DNA from: Methylomonas methanica
GTDB lineage: Bacteria > Pseudomonadota > Gammaproteobacteria > Methylococcales > Methylomonadaceae
Length of the DNA: 64,000 nt
Direction: 5' to 3'
NCBI RefSeq assembly: GCF_001644035.1
Contig: NZ_LUUG01000044.1
Coordinates: 1-64,000, forward strand
The notes under the pieces are model-generated. The model saw only the letters and a program-made list of their open reading frames with translations. It ran no database searches and was not told the origin of the DNA. How positions within the stretch are numbered: position 1 is the stretch's first letter; the number at the start of each line of letters is the position of its first letter. Below are positions 20,699-29,361 of the stretch, in pieces. The position numbers were made by a program, and so were the translations under genes.

Positions 20699-21871
20699 TT
20701 AATGGGCGACGATTTGCGCCAATTTAGCCAAATGCCTGGCTATTTCCGCCGACTCCTGGGCCGCATTGCTGTTTTGTTCGACGCTGTGAGCGATCGTCTC
20801 GATGTTGCGGCCGATTTCCCGGCTTACCTGGGTTTGCTGTTCGGCGCTGGTTGCTATCATCGTTACGTTATTTAAGGCTCGATCGGCATACTGTCGTATC
20901 TCGGCCAGCGATTGCTCAACCTCGAAGGCTTTGTTAATGCCTTGTTCCGTTTGATCTCGAGTGGCGGCGATGGACTGCACGGCCAGATAAATTTTCTCCC
21001 TGACGGCTTCGGTGGTGCCGGTTATTTCCTCGGCCGATTGTCGCACCCGTTGCGCCAACGAACGTACTTCGTCGGCCACCACGGCAAAACCGCGACCGTA
21101 TTCCCCGGCTCGCGCGGCTTCTATCGCCGCATTCAGGGCCAGAAGATTAGTCTGATCGGAAATGGCTTTAATCACTTCCGAAATACTGGCGACCTGCTGG
21201 GAATGCAATTCCAGATTCCGCATCAGCTGAGCCAGATCCTGAATTTCGCCAAACAGCGCGTTCATATCGGCGATAAAGCTTTCGATGGCGCGATGGCCTT
21301 GCCGGGAAAGCTGCTGCGTGGTCGACGATATTTTTTCGGCATCCCGGCATTGCCCCGCCACACCCATGATACTGGCCGACATTTGTTCGATGGCCGCCGC
21401 CATCATCGTGGTCCTTTCACGCTGGTTATCGAGCTTTTCAGCGACGAATCCGGCGCCTTGGTTGAGTTGGTCGGCCGCATAAGTCACTTCTTGAATGGAG
21501 GCGTGCACGTCGCTCATGCGCCGACCCAACGCTCTCGCCGCTTCGTTAAATCCACCATACAACTGCGATAGCTCATCCTGGCCGGCAATCCTTAGCCGCA
21601 TATCCAAGTTGCCATGCTGTAACTGTCTATGTGCGCCAATCAATGTCTCAATCCCCGCTGCTAAGGAGGAATAAAGCGCTAACAACGCCACTGTCCAAAC
21701 CAGATTAGCCGAGCCGATCGCCAACCATTGCGCCCCGGATAGCGACAAACCCGCATCGACGAGCATGACCAAAGTCAGCACGCCGGCCAAAACAATCAGC
21801 GTAAAAATCAGCGTAAACTTACTTTTTAGCTTGAAGCGACCGAGAAACGAGTTAATCAGCGATACGGACAT
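20699..21871 (-). CDS. Methyl-accepting chemotaxis protein without a periplasmic domain
   Basis: A 390-residue chemoreceptor has two adjacent membrane segments ([19 protein letters not shown] and [18 protein letters not shown]) with only a short loop between them, so there is no room for an external sensor domain. A HAMP-like region ([20 protein letters not shown]) follows, then the signalling domain with its conserved hairpin tip [20 protein letters not shown] and [20 protein letters not shown], which binds CheA and CheW. The downstream NIT-like membrane protein may supply sensing. The C-terminus has no NWETF-type CheR tether. Confidence 0.9.
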   Translation of the reverse strand: MSVSLINSFLGRFKLKSKFTLIFTLIVLAGVLTLVMLVDAGLSLSGAQWLAIGSANLVWTVALLALYSSLAAGIETLIGAHRQLQHGNLDMRLRIAGQDELSQLYGGFNEAARALGRRMSDVHASIQEVTYAADQLNQGAGFVAEKLDNQRERTTMMAAAIEQMSASIMGVAGQCRDAEKISSTTQQLSRQGHRAIESFIADMNALFGEIQDLAQLMRNLELHSQQVASISEVIKAISDQTNLLALNAAIEAARAGEYGRGFAVVADEVRSLAQRVRQSAEEITGTTEAVREKIYLAVQSIAATRDQTEQGINKAFEVEQSLAEIRQYADRALNNVTMIATSAEQQTQVSREIGRNIETIAHSVEQNSNAAQESAEIARHLAKLAQIVAH

Positions 21872-22257
21872 TGTGATGGGCCTTCAGTTGAGACATGCCA
21901 ATTGTCAGCAATTTTCTCGCCAGCAGTATTGCTCAATGCCTCCTAAGCAAAATAGCGGCAAAATGCACCAAAAGGACGAACCGCGTGTTGGAGTTCACAA
22001 AAATTCGCACCAAGTTGACTCGAAAATCGAGAGCGAGTTGACTAGTGCCAGATACCGAAATCCACAAGACCAAAACACCGCGCACGAACACATAGTAACA
22101 GGCAATAAAAAAGCCCCACTAAGATCAGTTGGGCTTCTTCATTTTGGGAAGTGGGAGGCTTAAATTATGCGCTAACTATTTGAAATAAATATCAATCTAA
22201 GTCATCGATTTATTACAATGCTATTATCAATAAAATCACTGTACGTTCGGTGTATCA
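21872..22257. other. Intergenic gap between the chemoreceptor and hsdR
   Basis: A gap of about 385 bp. It holds the hsdR terminator (listed separately) and must hold the chemoreceptor promoter. No further gene, RNA or repeat was recognised, and no copy of the ssrA 3' end was seen here. Confidence 0.5.
22107..22136 (-). terminator. Rho-independent terminator after hsdR
   Basis: On the minus strand AAGCCCAACT pairs with AGTGGGGCTT around a 6-nt loop, then TTTTTT follows. It lies about 120 nt past the hsdR stop and marks the end of the restriction island's transcript. Confidence 0.85.
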
Positions 22258-25200
22258 TTAGCCCGCACTCCAAGCTTCGCTGAGTACCTCGGCTTGTTTT
22301 AAACACAGCTCAACCGCTTCATCGGCTTTATCGGGTGGATACTTCCATTTCCTCAGGGCACGCCTGACCAGATTCCGCAATCTAGCGCGCACGCTATCGC
22401 GCTTAGCCCAATCGACCGTCGTACTATTACGTAATTGCCCAGTAATATATTTGGCTAGCTCTCTTAAGTTGTTATCACCCAATTCACGTACTGCCGATTC
22501 ATTTTGAATCAAGGCCCGATAAAAGGCGATTTCGTCCGGATTCAAACCCAGCTTTTCAGCTTGCGCCAAATCGGCTTGCATATCTTTGGCAATCGCAATC
22601 AACTCTTCAATCACCTGCGCCGTTTCTATCGCGCGGTTATGGTATTTGCGCAAAGACTCCAGAATGCGCTCAGAGTATTTTTTCTCGGAGACCAGATCGG
22701 TTTTCATGCGCGCTTTCACCTCATCGCGCAGCAAACGTTCCAATAAATCCACCGCCAGATTCTTTTCCTTCAGCTTTGCAACATCATCCATAAACTCCGG
22801 CGACAGCAAGCCAATATTGGGTTTATCCAAACCCACCAAGCTGAAAATATCATCCACGCCATCGGCCACAATCGCGTTATCGATGATCTGTTTCAGCGCC
22901 GAATTTTTCTCTTCATCCGTGCGGCGCTTGTCCACCGTGGTAAATTTGCTAATTGCCGCTTTGACTGCACTGAGAAAGGCAATTTCCTTTTTCAGTGGCT
23001 CGACTTCATCCAGCGTAGAGCACAAGGTATACGCGCTGCTTAGCGCGGTCATCACATCCAAAAAGCGCTTTTTACCGTCCAGCTCGCCATTGCTACCTTG
23101 CAAACCCAAAATATGATTCATCGCGCCCGGCAATAACTGCAAAGCTTGGGTGGCAAAAGCACTGTAATCAAAGCCCTGCATCATGCCATGCACAATATCC
23201 AGCTTTTCGAGTAGCAGCGTATAGGCCTCATGGGTATCCAGGGTCGGGGCGCCTTTGCCTTTGGAATCGGTGTAGGTTTTCAGCGCCTGCTTTAACTCGC
23301 TGGCAATGCCGATATAGTCCACCACCAAGCCACCGGGCTTGTCTTTAAATACCCGATTCACCCGCGCAATTGCCTGCATCAAGTTATGGCCTTTCATCGG
23401 CTTGTCGATGTACATGGTATGACAACACGGCGCATCAAAACCCGTCAGCCACATATCGCGCACAATCACCAATTGCAGCGGGTCGCTCGAGTCTTTAAAA
23501 CGTTTTTCAAACAGCTTTTTTGTGGTTTTGCTGTAAATATGCGGCTGTAGCTTGGCGTGATCGGAAGCCGAACCGGTCATGACAATTTTGATCGCCCCCT
23601 TGTTGGGGTCGGCATCGTGCCATTCCGGCTTCAGCGCCACAATGGCGTTATACAGCTCCACACAAATATCCCGGCTCATACACACAATCATGGCTTTGCC
23701 CGGCATGCTGGCAATGCGGGTTTCAAAATGGCTCACCAAATCCTTAGCCACTTGCTCCACGCGCGGCGCACTACCCACCAGTTTTTCCAAGGCCGCCCAT
23801 TGTGATTTGGTATTTTCGCGGCTGGCAATATCCTCTTCGTCTTCGATAACCTCGTCCACTTCCGCATTCAAAGCTTCGATATCCGCCGTGTTGATGTCCA
23901 GCTTGGCCAGGCGCGATTCATAATAAATCGGCACCGTCGCGCCATCATCCACCGCGTCCTGAATATCGTAAATCGACACATAATCGCCAAAGACCGCGCG
24001 CGTGTCTTTATCTTGCGCGGCAATCGGCGTACCGGTAAAGCCGATAAAACTGGCGCTGGGCAAGGCATCGCGCAAATGCTTGGAATAACCAAAGGTATAT
24101 TGGCCTTTGGCATTTAACTTGGCTTTATCGCCATACTGGCTGCGGTGCGCCTCATCGCTAATCACCACGATATTATGGCGATGGCTCAATACCGGATGGC
24201 TGGCCTCATCGGCCAGCAAGGCAAATTTTTGGATGGTGGTAAAAATAATCCCGCCCGCTTGGCGTGCGGCCAACATCTCGCGCAAATCGTCGCGATCACC
24301 GGCCTGCACCGGGGTTTGTTTCAGCGTTTCCACCGCCATGCTGAAGGTATTAAACAGCTGACCGTCCAGATCATTTCTATCGGTCACCACCACGATGGTC
24401 GGATTATTCATCTCCGGTTGCGCCAATAACTTACTGGCATAACACACCATCGAAATCGACTTGCCCGAACCCTGGGTATGCCATACCACCCCCGCTTTCC
24501 CTGAACCAGGCACCACCCGCTGCGCATAATCGGCGCGGGGCTCGGCTGAACGGTTGCCTACCTGTTGCGCGGCAATGACTGTGGCTTTCACCGCCTCGCG
24601 TACCGCATGAAACTGATGATACCCGGCAATCTTTTTAATCAGCTGGCCGTCGTCCTGCTCAAACAAAATAAAGTAATGCAGATAATCTAAAAACAATTCC
24701 GGCTGAAAAAAGCCCTTCACCAAGGTTTCCAGACGGTATTCAAACAGCGGCTTGTCGTCTTCATTCGCCAGTGTGCGCCACGGCAAAAACCGCTCTTTGT
24801 TGGCGGTCAGCGAACCCACCCGCGCATGTAAACCATCACTCACCACCAGCGCCTCATTAAAGATGAATAAATCGCTGATTTCGTCTTTATACGTTTGCAA
24901 CTGCTGATAAGCCGCCCAAATATCGGCGTTTAGGTCTACCGGATTCTTCAGCTCCAGCACCGCCAACGGCAAGCCATTCACAAACACCACCACATCCGGG
25001 CGGCGATGGCCTTTGCTGCCGGCAAGCGTGTATTGATTGACCACCAAGAACTGGTTATTGGCCACCGTGGCAAAATCCAGCAAGACCACATAATCGGTTT
25101 TCTCTTCGCCATCGATTTTAAAATCAACCTTCACGCCTTCCAATAACAGGCGATGAAACACGTGGTTGCTTTTGATTAACACCGGCGAATCCGGCTTGGC

Positions 25201-25416
25201 GATTTGCTGGGATACACGCTCCAAAACATCTAGCGGAATATGCGGGTTGATTTTTTGTAGCTGGCTGAGTAAGCGGTCAAAGAGCACCACTTGGCGGTAA
25301 TCGACGCGCTCCGGGCGGTCGCCATCAGGGGCGATGTCATAACCATTCACAGAGTCATAGCCGATGGCTTGAAACCAGGTTAGACAAAGTTGTTCCAGTT
25401 GGTCTTCCGAGATCAT
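22258..25416 (-). CDS. hsdR: Type I restriction enzyme R subunit (motor and nuclease)
   Basis: A 1052-residue HsdR. The N-terminal nuclease has [20 protein letters not shown], giving the PD...ExK residues. The SF2 motor follows with Walker [16 protein letters not shown] box [12 protein letters not shown], motif [14 protein letters not shown] and motif VI-like [16 protein letters not shown]. It translocates DNA and cuts it when bound by the MTase complex at unmethylated sites. It is the last gene of the island, 26 nt after hipA; in many type I operons hsdR is first or at one end alone. It is complete, so restriction is probably functional. Confidence 0.96.
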   Translation of the reverse strand: MISEDQLEQLCLTWFQAIGYDSVNGYDIAPDGDRPERVDYRQVVLFDRLLSQLQKINPHIPLDVLERVSQQIAKPDSPVLIKSNHVFHRLLLEGVKVDFKIDGEEKTDYVVLLDFATVANNQFLVVNQYTLAGSKGHRRPDVVVFVNGLPLAVLELKNPVDLNADIWAAYQQLQTYKDEISDLFIFNEALVVSDGLHARVGSLTANKERFLPWRTLANEDDKPLFEYRLETLVKGFFQPELFLDYLHYFILFEQDDGQLIKKIAGYHQFHAVREAVKATVIAAQQVGNRSAEPRADYAQRVVPGSGKAGVVWHTQGSGKSISMVCYASKLLAQPEMNNPTIVVVTDRNDLDGQLFNTFSMAVETLKQTPVQAGDRDDLREMLAARQAGGIIFTTIQKFALLADEASHPVLSHRHNIVVISDEAHRSQYGDKAKLNAKGQYTFGYSKHLRDALPSASFIGFTGTPIAAQDKDTRAVFGDYVSIYDIQDAVDDGATVPIYYESRLAKLDINTADIEALNAEVDEVIEDEEDIASRENTKSQWAALEKLVGSAPRVEQVAKDLVSHFETRIASMPGKAMIVCMSRDICVELYNAIVALKPEWHDADPNKGAIKIVMTGSASDHAKLQPHIYSKTTKKLFEKRFKDSSDPLQLVIVRDMWLTGFDAPCCHTMYIDKPMKGHNLMQAIARVNRVFKDKPGGLVVDYIGIASELKQALKTYTDSKGKGAPTLDTHEAYTLLLEKLDIVHGMMQGFDYSAFATQALQLLPGAMNHILGLQGSNGELDGKKRFLDVMTALSSAYTLCSTLDEVEPLKKEIAFLSAVKAAISKFTTVDKRRTDEEKNSALKQIIDNAIVADGVDDIFSLVGLDKPNIGLLSPEFMDDVAKLKEKNLAVDLLERLLRDEVKARMKTDLVSEKKYSERILESLRKYHNRAIETAQVIEELIAIAKDMQADLAQAEKLGLNPDEIAFYRALIQNESAVRELGDNNLRELAKYITGQLRNSTTVDWAKRDSVRARLRNLVRRALRKWKYPPDKADEAVELCLKQAEVLSEAWSAG

Positions 25417-25441
25417 GAGCTGTCCTTGGAGCGCATCCGTT

Positions 25442-26734
25442 TCAAGAGGCCAGCAAAGCCTTATTGGCCTGCCAAACCGCGTTTAATTGCTGGGTAATCA
25501 GCGTTATCGTTTGCGTGTCAACGTCCAGCGCTCTAGCAAGCTCAGCAAAACCGGCAACCGTCTCGACGACTTCCGCAATCGCTTGCTGCGCCAGCTTCCA
25601 GTTGGCAAACCCGGCATGGCGGGCCAGCGCCTGCACGGCGTTAAGCGGTGGATTTTTTCCGTAGCCCGCAAATGCCGTGGCATGTTCGCCGTACGGATGC
25701 GGACTAAAGGTCACATCATAAAACGGTGCCAAACGCCAAGCGCCGCTGTCATCCTGCAAAAAGGCCCAGTTTTTACTGTGATCGTCCTGATTACAGGCAA
25801 ACAAATTAAACAAGGCCCGCCGAAATTGCCGTTGTCCCAGCACAGGCGATTTGCACAACTGGCGGCTGGCCTTAATCAAATCGGCATAATCCAGGCTGGG
25901 GCTGCGAAAATCGGCATCCAACAAACCGCAAGCGCTGTGTAAATGATAACGCCCGGCCCGATGCCCTGCTCGCTCCAGCCAATCAAAGCGTTTTACCGCC
26001 AACCAGTAACGCTGCCCACTACGGGTAGGCACCTGTAACAACTGCCATTCGGGCGGATCAAGCTGTGCCCGCTGCGCCAACTGCAAATAGGCCGCTTCGC
26101 ATAAACCCTCCGCATGCCCCAACGGCAGACTTTGTGAAGTGAACTTTACCAGCCACGCCTCATCGCCCGGCTGGGGCCGCGTCCGCCACTGTTGCGGCTG
26201 ATCCGCTGATCGAAACAGTTGCGCCTTGGGTCTGGCACCACCCGAACTGCCTACCGCCACCAACTCGGCCAGCACCTGCTCGGTTTCCCCCTCAAACAGC
26301 GCCTGCGCCTCCAGACCCAAGCTCGCCAAATCAATCGCCTCGCCGGTGTCAGGCAACCAATCCGCTACCGGCTCAAAACTCAGCGCCCCCATGCCGTGTT
26401 GCCCCACAAACGCCAGCCGATCCATCGCGGTCACTTGCGCCGCCAAAATACCGTGCTGCCTAAATACCCGATCTTGTAACAGCAGCCCCCAGCCATCCGG
26501 CAGGCAATCGGCAAACACCCCATGCAGGCCTTGATGCGGCTCAGCCGGTGCCCGCTGTAATTGCGTATCCGGCGTTAAAGTAAACGGCGACAGGTTTCCG
26601 TAGCGTTCAAGGTACTTGGCATCGTATTGAAAAAACACCCCCTGGCGATTTTGCGCCAGAACCCCCACCGCCACCGAATCGCCAGTAGACAAGGTGCGGC
26701 GAATATCCAGCTTTTGGATGGGCTTAAAACTCAT
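25442..26734 (-). CDS. hipA: HipA-like serine/threonine kinase toxin
   Basis: A 430-residue HipA. It has the N-terminal lobe (couple_hipA) with [16 protein letters not shown], the loop [14 protein letters not shown], the catalytic block [11 protein letters not shown] and the metal-site block [16 protein letters not shown]. Family members phosphorylate aminoacyl-tRNA synthetases, classically GltX, causing growth arrest and persistence; the target here is not predictable. Its start overlaps the hipB end by 11 nt. The pair lies between hsdS and hsdR, an unusual place, so it would share fate with the restriction genes. Confidence 0.93.
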   Translation of the reverse strand: MSFKPIQKLDIRRTLSTGDSVAVGVLAQNRQGVFFQYDAKYLERYGNLSPFTLTPDTQLQRAPAEPHQGLHGVFADCLPDGWGLLLQDRVFRQHGILAAQVTAMDRLAFVGQHGMGALSFEPVADWLPDTGEAIDLASLGLEAQALFEGETEQVLAELVAVGSSGGARPKAQLFRSADQPQQWRTRPQPGDEAWLVKFTSQSLPLGHAEGLCEAAYLQLAQRAQLDPPEWQLLQVPTRSGQRYWLAVKRFDWLERAGHRAGRYHLHSACGLLDADFRSPSLDYADLIKASRQLCKSPVLGQRQFRRALFNLFACNQDDHSKNWAFLQDDSGAWRLAPFYDVTFSPHPYGEHATAFAGYGKNPPLNAVQALARHAGFANWKLAQQAIAEVVETVAGFAELARALDVDTQTITLITQQLNAVWQANKALLAS

Positions 26735-27017
26735 TTTTCAGCACCTCAGCAATCGAACTGGGCATTGCCGCGCCCTTGCTTGCGGGCTGAGTCAAGGCAT
26801 ACAAACGCTGCAAATCATCCAGGCATTGCCAAAGCAGCAGCAATTGCCGAAAAGCAATCTGCCCGGTGCGTTCAAACTTCTTGATGGTCGCCGCAGGTAC
26901 GCCGCTCCGCTCGGCCAGCGCCTCTCGCGACCATTTCGCCTGTTCACGCAGGCCGCGCAAATGCGCGGCATACGCCAGCTGTACCTCCGCCTCATCCAAC
27001 AATAACAATCGACGCAT
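26724..27017 (-). CDS. hipB: HipB-like XRE-family antitoxin and repressor
   Basis: A 97-residue protein with a Cro/C1 helix-turn-helix (WSREALAERSGVPAATIKKF, then ERTGQI). HipB binds HipA, blocks it and represses its own operon. An inverted repeat with GGATA/TATCC half-sites lies just upstream of the ATG, which fits autoregulation. The C-terminal tail [10 protein letters not shown] may be the part that contacts the toxin. Confidence 0.88.
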   Translation of the reverse strand: MRRLLLLDEAEVQLAYAAHLRGLREQAKWSREALAERSGVPAATIKKFERTGQIAFRQLLLLWQCLDDLQRLYALTQPASKGAAMPSSIAEVLKNEF

Positions 27018-27033
27018 GATTTTTGAGTGTTGT

Positions 27034-27055
27034 GGATATAATGGTATCCATTATA
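27034..27055. promoter_or_regulatory. Probable HipB operator
   Basis: TATAATGG and CCATTATA form a perfect 8-bp inverted repeat around TAT at 27037-27055, and GGATA(N6)TATCC overlaps it. A further half-site GTATCCAT occurs at about 27084. E. coli HipB binds TATCC(N8)GGATA, so the half-site sequence matches but its arrangement is reversed. It lies 17 bp upstream of hipB. Confidence 0.6.
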
Positions 27056-27107
27056 GGCGATATAAACAGAAAATAGATATCATAGTATCCATAAATAAAT
27101 TCACTCA

Positions 27108-27300
27108 CCCTCACCCTAACCCTCTCCCAGAGGGAGAGGGAAAAAACCCTTCCCCTTCTTTCGGAGAGTGTGTAAAAGCCTCCCTGCGAAGGCTGTTGTA
27201 AAAGCTCCCCTCCCTGCGAAGGATGTTGTAAAAGCCCCTCTCCCTGCGGAGGCTGTTGTAAAAGCTCCCTCTCCCTGCGGGAGAGGGTTGGGGTGAGGGG
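27108..27300. repeat. Composite repeat element with inverted GC-rich ends and 30-bp tandem units
   Basis: The left end CCCTCACCCTAACCCTCTCC continues into a 9-bp hairpin with loop AGA. The right end is its inverted copy, with loop TGC, followed by TTGGGGTGAGGGG. Between them units beginning AAAAGC start at 27174, 27200, 27230 and 27260, with 26-30 bp spacing and the core CTCCCTGCGRAGGNTGTTGT. The unit resembles a copy of the hairpin arm that has been amplified. It separates hsdS from the hipB promoter. Confidence 0.8.
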
Positions 27301-27328
27301 GAAATAAAAACAAACTAAATTTGAATAA

Positions 27329-28924
27329 TTACAAATTGCTCAGATTAATTTCGCCGGAGAGGAGTTTGGGGAGTAGGGAGTCTCTAATATTTTCTAAAGT
27401 GACAACTTCATCATTAACAAATCTGATTTTATTTCTAATATTGCCGATGATTTTTGAATATTCTCCGATTAGAACTTTTGGATAGTCAGGTAATTCAAGC
27501 CTATAAACATTATTTCTATTTAAACCGGGGACAGCCGCATCAGTGTTCATATCTTCAAGACCTAAAGTTTTAAGAAGATAATATGAAAACTCCAATGTCA
27601 TTTGATTTTTACTTTTAACATAGAAAACGGTATCTATCGGGTAAAACGGTCTATCCTCCCAGAACAAACTTCCCACAGTACCTTTTCTACCGACTATTAT
27701 CCCCGGACCTTCAACTAAACTCTGATTATGCTTTCCTGTCAGGCCTCCAGAACCATAAACAGGAAATTCTCCATCTATTCGAACTGTTTTATTTAATGCC
27801 TTTCCATAAACAAGCTCAATAATATCTTCAACTGTTTGAATCCCCCACCCCTCCGGTATTTCCCCCAACTCAGAATCCACCAAGGCATCGGGGAATAAGG
27901 CGGCGGTGGTTTTGAGTTGTTGCAGGGTTTGCGGGTCGAGTTGGGCGAGTTGTTCCGGAGTTTTGCCGCTGATGGCGCAGAGGGCCGCTTGTTCGGCGAG
28001 TTCTTGGCCCCTCACCCCAGCCCTCTCCCGGAGGGAGAGGGAGCTTAAAGCAGCGATTTTGGCTTTCACCGGCTCAAAATCGACAAACCAGCTTTTAAAA
28101 ATGGCTTGGGCGATTTGCTCCAGGGTTTGGTTGGTTTGGCGGTTGAGTTCGATTTTATCTTCTAAATTAGCAAGTATTGAACTAATTTTTATCTGTTCGT
28201 CTTTACATTCAGTAATACTTACTTCAAAAGGATAAACAGCATTTCTATTTAGAGATTTCTGAGCACTTCCTGAATTAAATTGATCAAAATTTATAGTTTG
28301 CAGTAAGTAGAAAATAAAGCGTTCATCATTACCTTTAAAATCTGTTACATAAAGACATGTGTTCAGCGGCCAGTAATCTTCCTTTATAAAACAGACTTCT
28401 CCCATAGAGTTTCCACTTCGCCCAATAATAACACCTGGCCCTTTTGCCTTTATAGCATCATGGTAACCCGTTATTCCAGAGGAGCCCATAATAGGAACAA
28501 CACCTTCACTACGATCTTGAGAAGGTAAATCATGTCCCCGTTGAATGCTTATAATGTCACCAAGTGGCTTAGTTACCCAAGCAGAATCCTTGACCAAACC
28601 CCGCTCCACATCCTTGCCCTCCACCAAAACCACATACCCTTCCTGAATATTCCGCTGAATATTTTCCGGCAGCTTATCCCACACCAATAAATCCACCCGA
28701 AACGGCAAGTTGCTTTCTTCAAAGGCTTCTTTCAGGGCGGAAACCTGCGGGTCTTGCTGTGGGGTGGCGAAGGCGACCAAGTCCAGGTCTGAATTGGAGC
28801 GGGTTGTCCATTTAACGCGCGAGCCAAACGCCCAAATCGGGGTATTGGGGAGGTGTTGCTGGATTAAATCGAGAACAAGCCGGCGTTGTTCGGCGCTTAT
28901 ATCGATGCTGGCGGTTATTCCCAT
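27329..28924 (-). CDS. hsdS: MNT nucleotidyltransferase fused to type I specificity subunit HsdS
   Basis: A 531-residue protein. Residues 1-107 are an HI0073/MNT-type minimal nucleotidyltransferase: G34-S35, ten residues, then D46-x-D48 (the GSX10DXD motif), a third Asp at D78 (FRVDLLVWD), and the typical end QRNIQEGYVVLVEG. From about 115 it is HsdS: target-recognition domain 1 begins WVTKPLGDIISIQRG; the first conserved helix has LNRQTNQTLEQIAQAIFKSW and FEPVKAKI; TRD2 starts after DSELGEIPEGWG; the final helix ends LLPKLLSGEINLSNL. MNT enzymes act as antitoxins by AMPylating a HEPN toxin. The HEPN gene lies immediately upstream and overlaps by 10 nt. Residues about 294-306 are encoded by an inserted repeat. 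Confidence 0.92.
   Translation of the reverse strand: MGITASIDISAEQRRLVLDLIQQHLPNTPIWAFGSRVKWTTRSNSDLDLVAFATPQQDPQVSALKEAFEESNLPFRVDLLVWDKLPENIQRNIQEGYVVLVEGKDVERGLVKDSAWVTKPLGDIISIQRGHDLPSQDRSEGVVPIMGSSGITGYHDAIKAKGPGVIIGRSGNSMGEVCFIKEDYWPLNTCLYVTDFKGNDERFIFYLLQTINFDQFNSGSAQKSLNRNAVYPFEVSITECKDEQIKISSILANLEDKIELNRQTNQTLEQIAQAIFKSWFVDFEPVKAKIAALSSLSLRERAGVRGQELAEQAALCAISGKTPEQLAQLDPQTLQQLKTTAALFPDALVDSELGEIPEGWGIQTVEDIIELVYGKALNKTVRIDGEFPVYGSGGLTGKHNQSLVEGPGIIVGRKGTVGSLFWEDRPFYPIDTVFYVKSKNQMTLEFSYYLLKTLGLEDMNTDAAVPGLNRNNVYRLELPDYPKVLIGEYSKIIGNIRNKIRFVNDEVVTLENIRDSLLPKLLSGEINLSNL
28008..28045. repeat. GC-rich palindromic repeat inside hsdS
   Basis: CCCTCACCCCAG, then CCCTCTCCC(GGA)GGGAGAGGG, is the same family as the ends of the element behind hsdS and the copy in hsdM. 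Read on the minus strand it adds SLSLRERAGVRG to HsdS in frame, within the linker between the first conserved helix and TRD2. Confidence 0.85.
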
Positions 28925-29337
28925 GTGTTACCTGTCAGGGTTTGATAAAGACCAATGGCATCGTCGATAAAGTCGTTCAGCAGCGCCAGGCATTCTGCGG
29001 CTTTTTTTTCATCGTAATCATGGGCGGTATTGACTCGGGCGTCCGCATAGCAAAGCCATTGCTCTATCGGCGAAACAAAAAGCTGATTCTCGAACGCCAA
29101 TCTCAGGATGGGCTTGGGGCTGTTTGGCACTTCAGGGATACCCAATTCTTCCACTAAATAGCGCTTTAACGTTTTCCACAAGGTGTCATAACAGGTTTCA
29201 AAACGCTGAATGGTGGATTCGGCGATGCCTTCCTTATCCAACTCAGTAAGTTCGGGGCGATGTTGGGCGTTGCAATAATTCGCATACTGCAATTCCAGGT
29301 GTTTTAGCGATTTTTGTAGTTTGCTGTAATCGATCAT
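28915..29337 (-). CDS. HEPN-domain toxin (HI0074 family), partner of the MNT-HsdS fusion
   Basis: About 140 residues, all helical, of the HI0074 'nucleotidyltransferase substrate-binding' family, with SKLQKSLKHLELQYANYC at the start. Near the end DARVNTAHDYDE carries R102-X4-H107-X-Y109, the RX4HXY ribonuclease motif of HEPN toxins. In characterised pairs such as Shewanella SO_3166/SO_3165 the Tyr is AMPylated by the MNT protein, which silences the toxin. Here Tyr109 is the predicted target. The gene lies 24 nt after hsdM and its end overlaps the start of the MNT-hsdS fusion. Both ATG codons at the start are possible. Confidence 0.88.
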   Translation of the reverse strand: MIDYSKLQKSLKHLELQYANYCNAQHRPELTELDKEGIAESTIQRFETCYDTLWKTLKRYLVEELGIPEVPNSPKPILRLAFENQLFVSPIEQWLCYADARVNTAHDYDEKKAAECLALLNDFIDDAIGLYQTLTGNTWE

Positions 29338-29361
29338 CACCGTGTCCCAATCAAAGCGTTA

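Noticed and set aside
27174-27290. Possible CRISPR array
   Set aside because: The 30-bp units are contiguous with no unique spacers, and no cas gene lies nearby.
27116-27313. Minus-strand frame of 65 codons rich in GRGAFTTA repeats
   Set aside because: It is only a readthrough of the composite repeat; no ribosome site or family.
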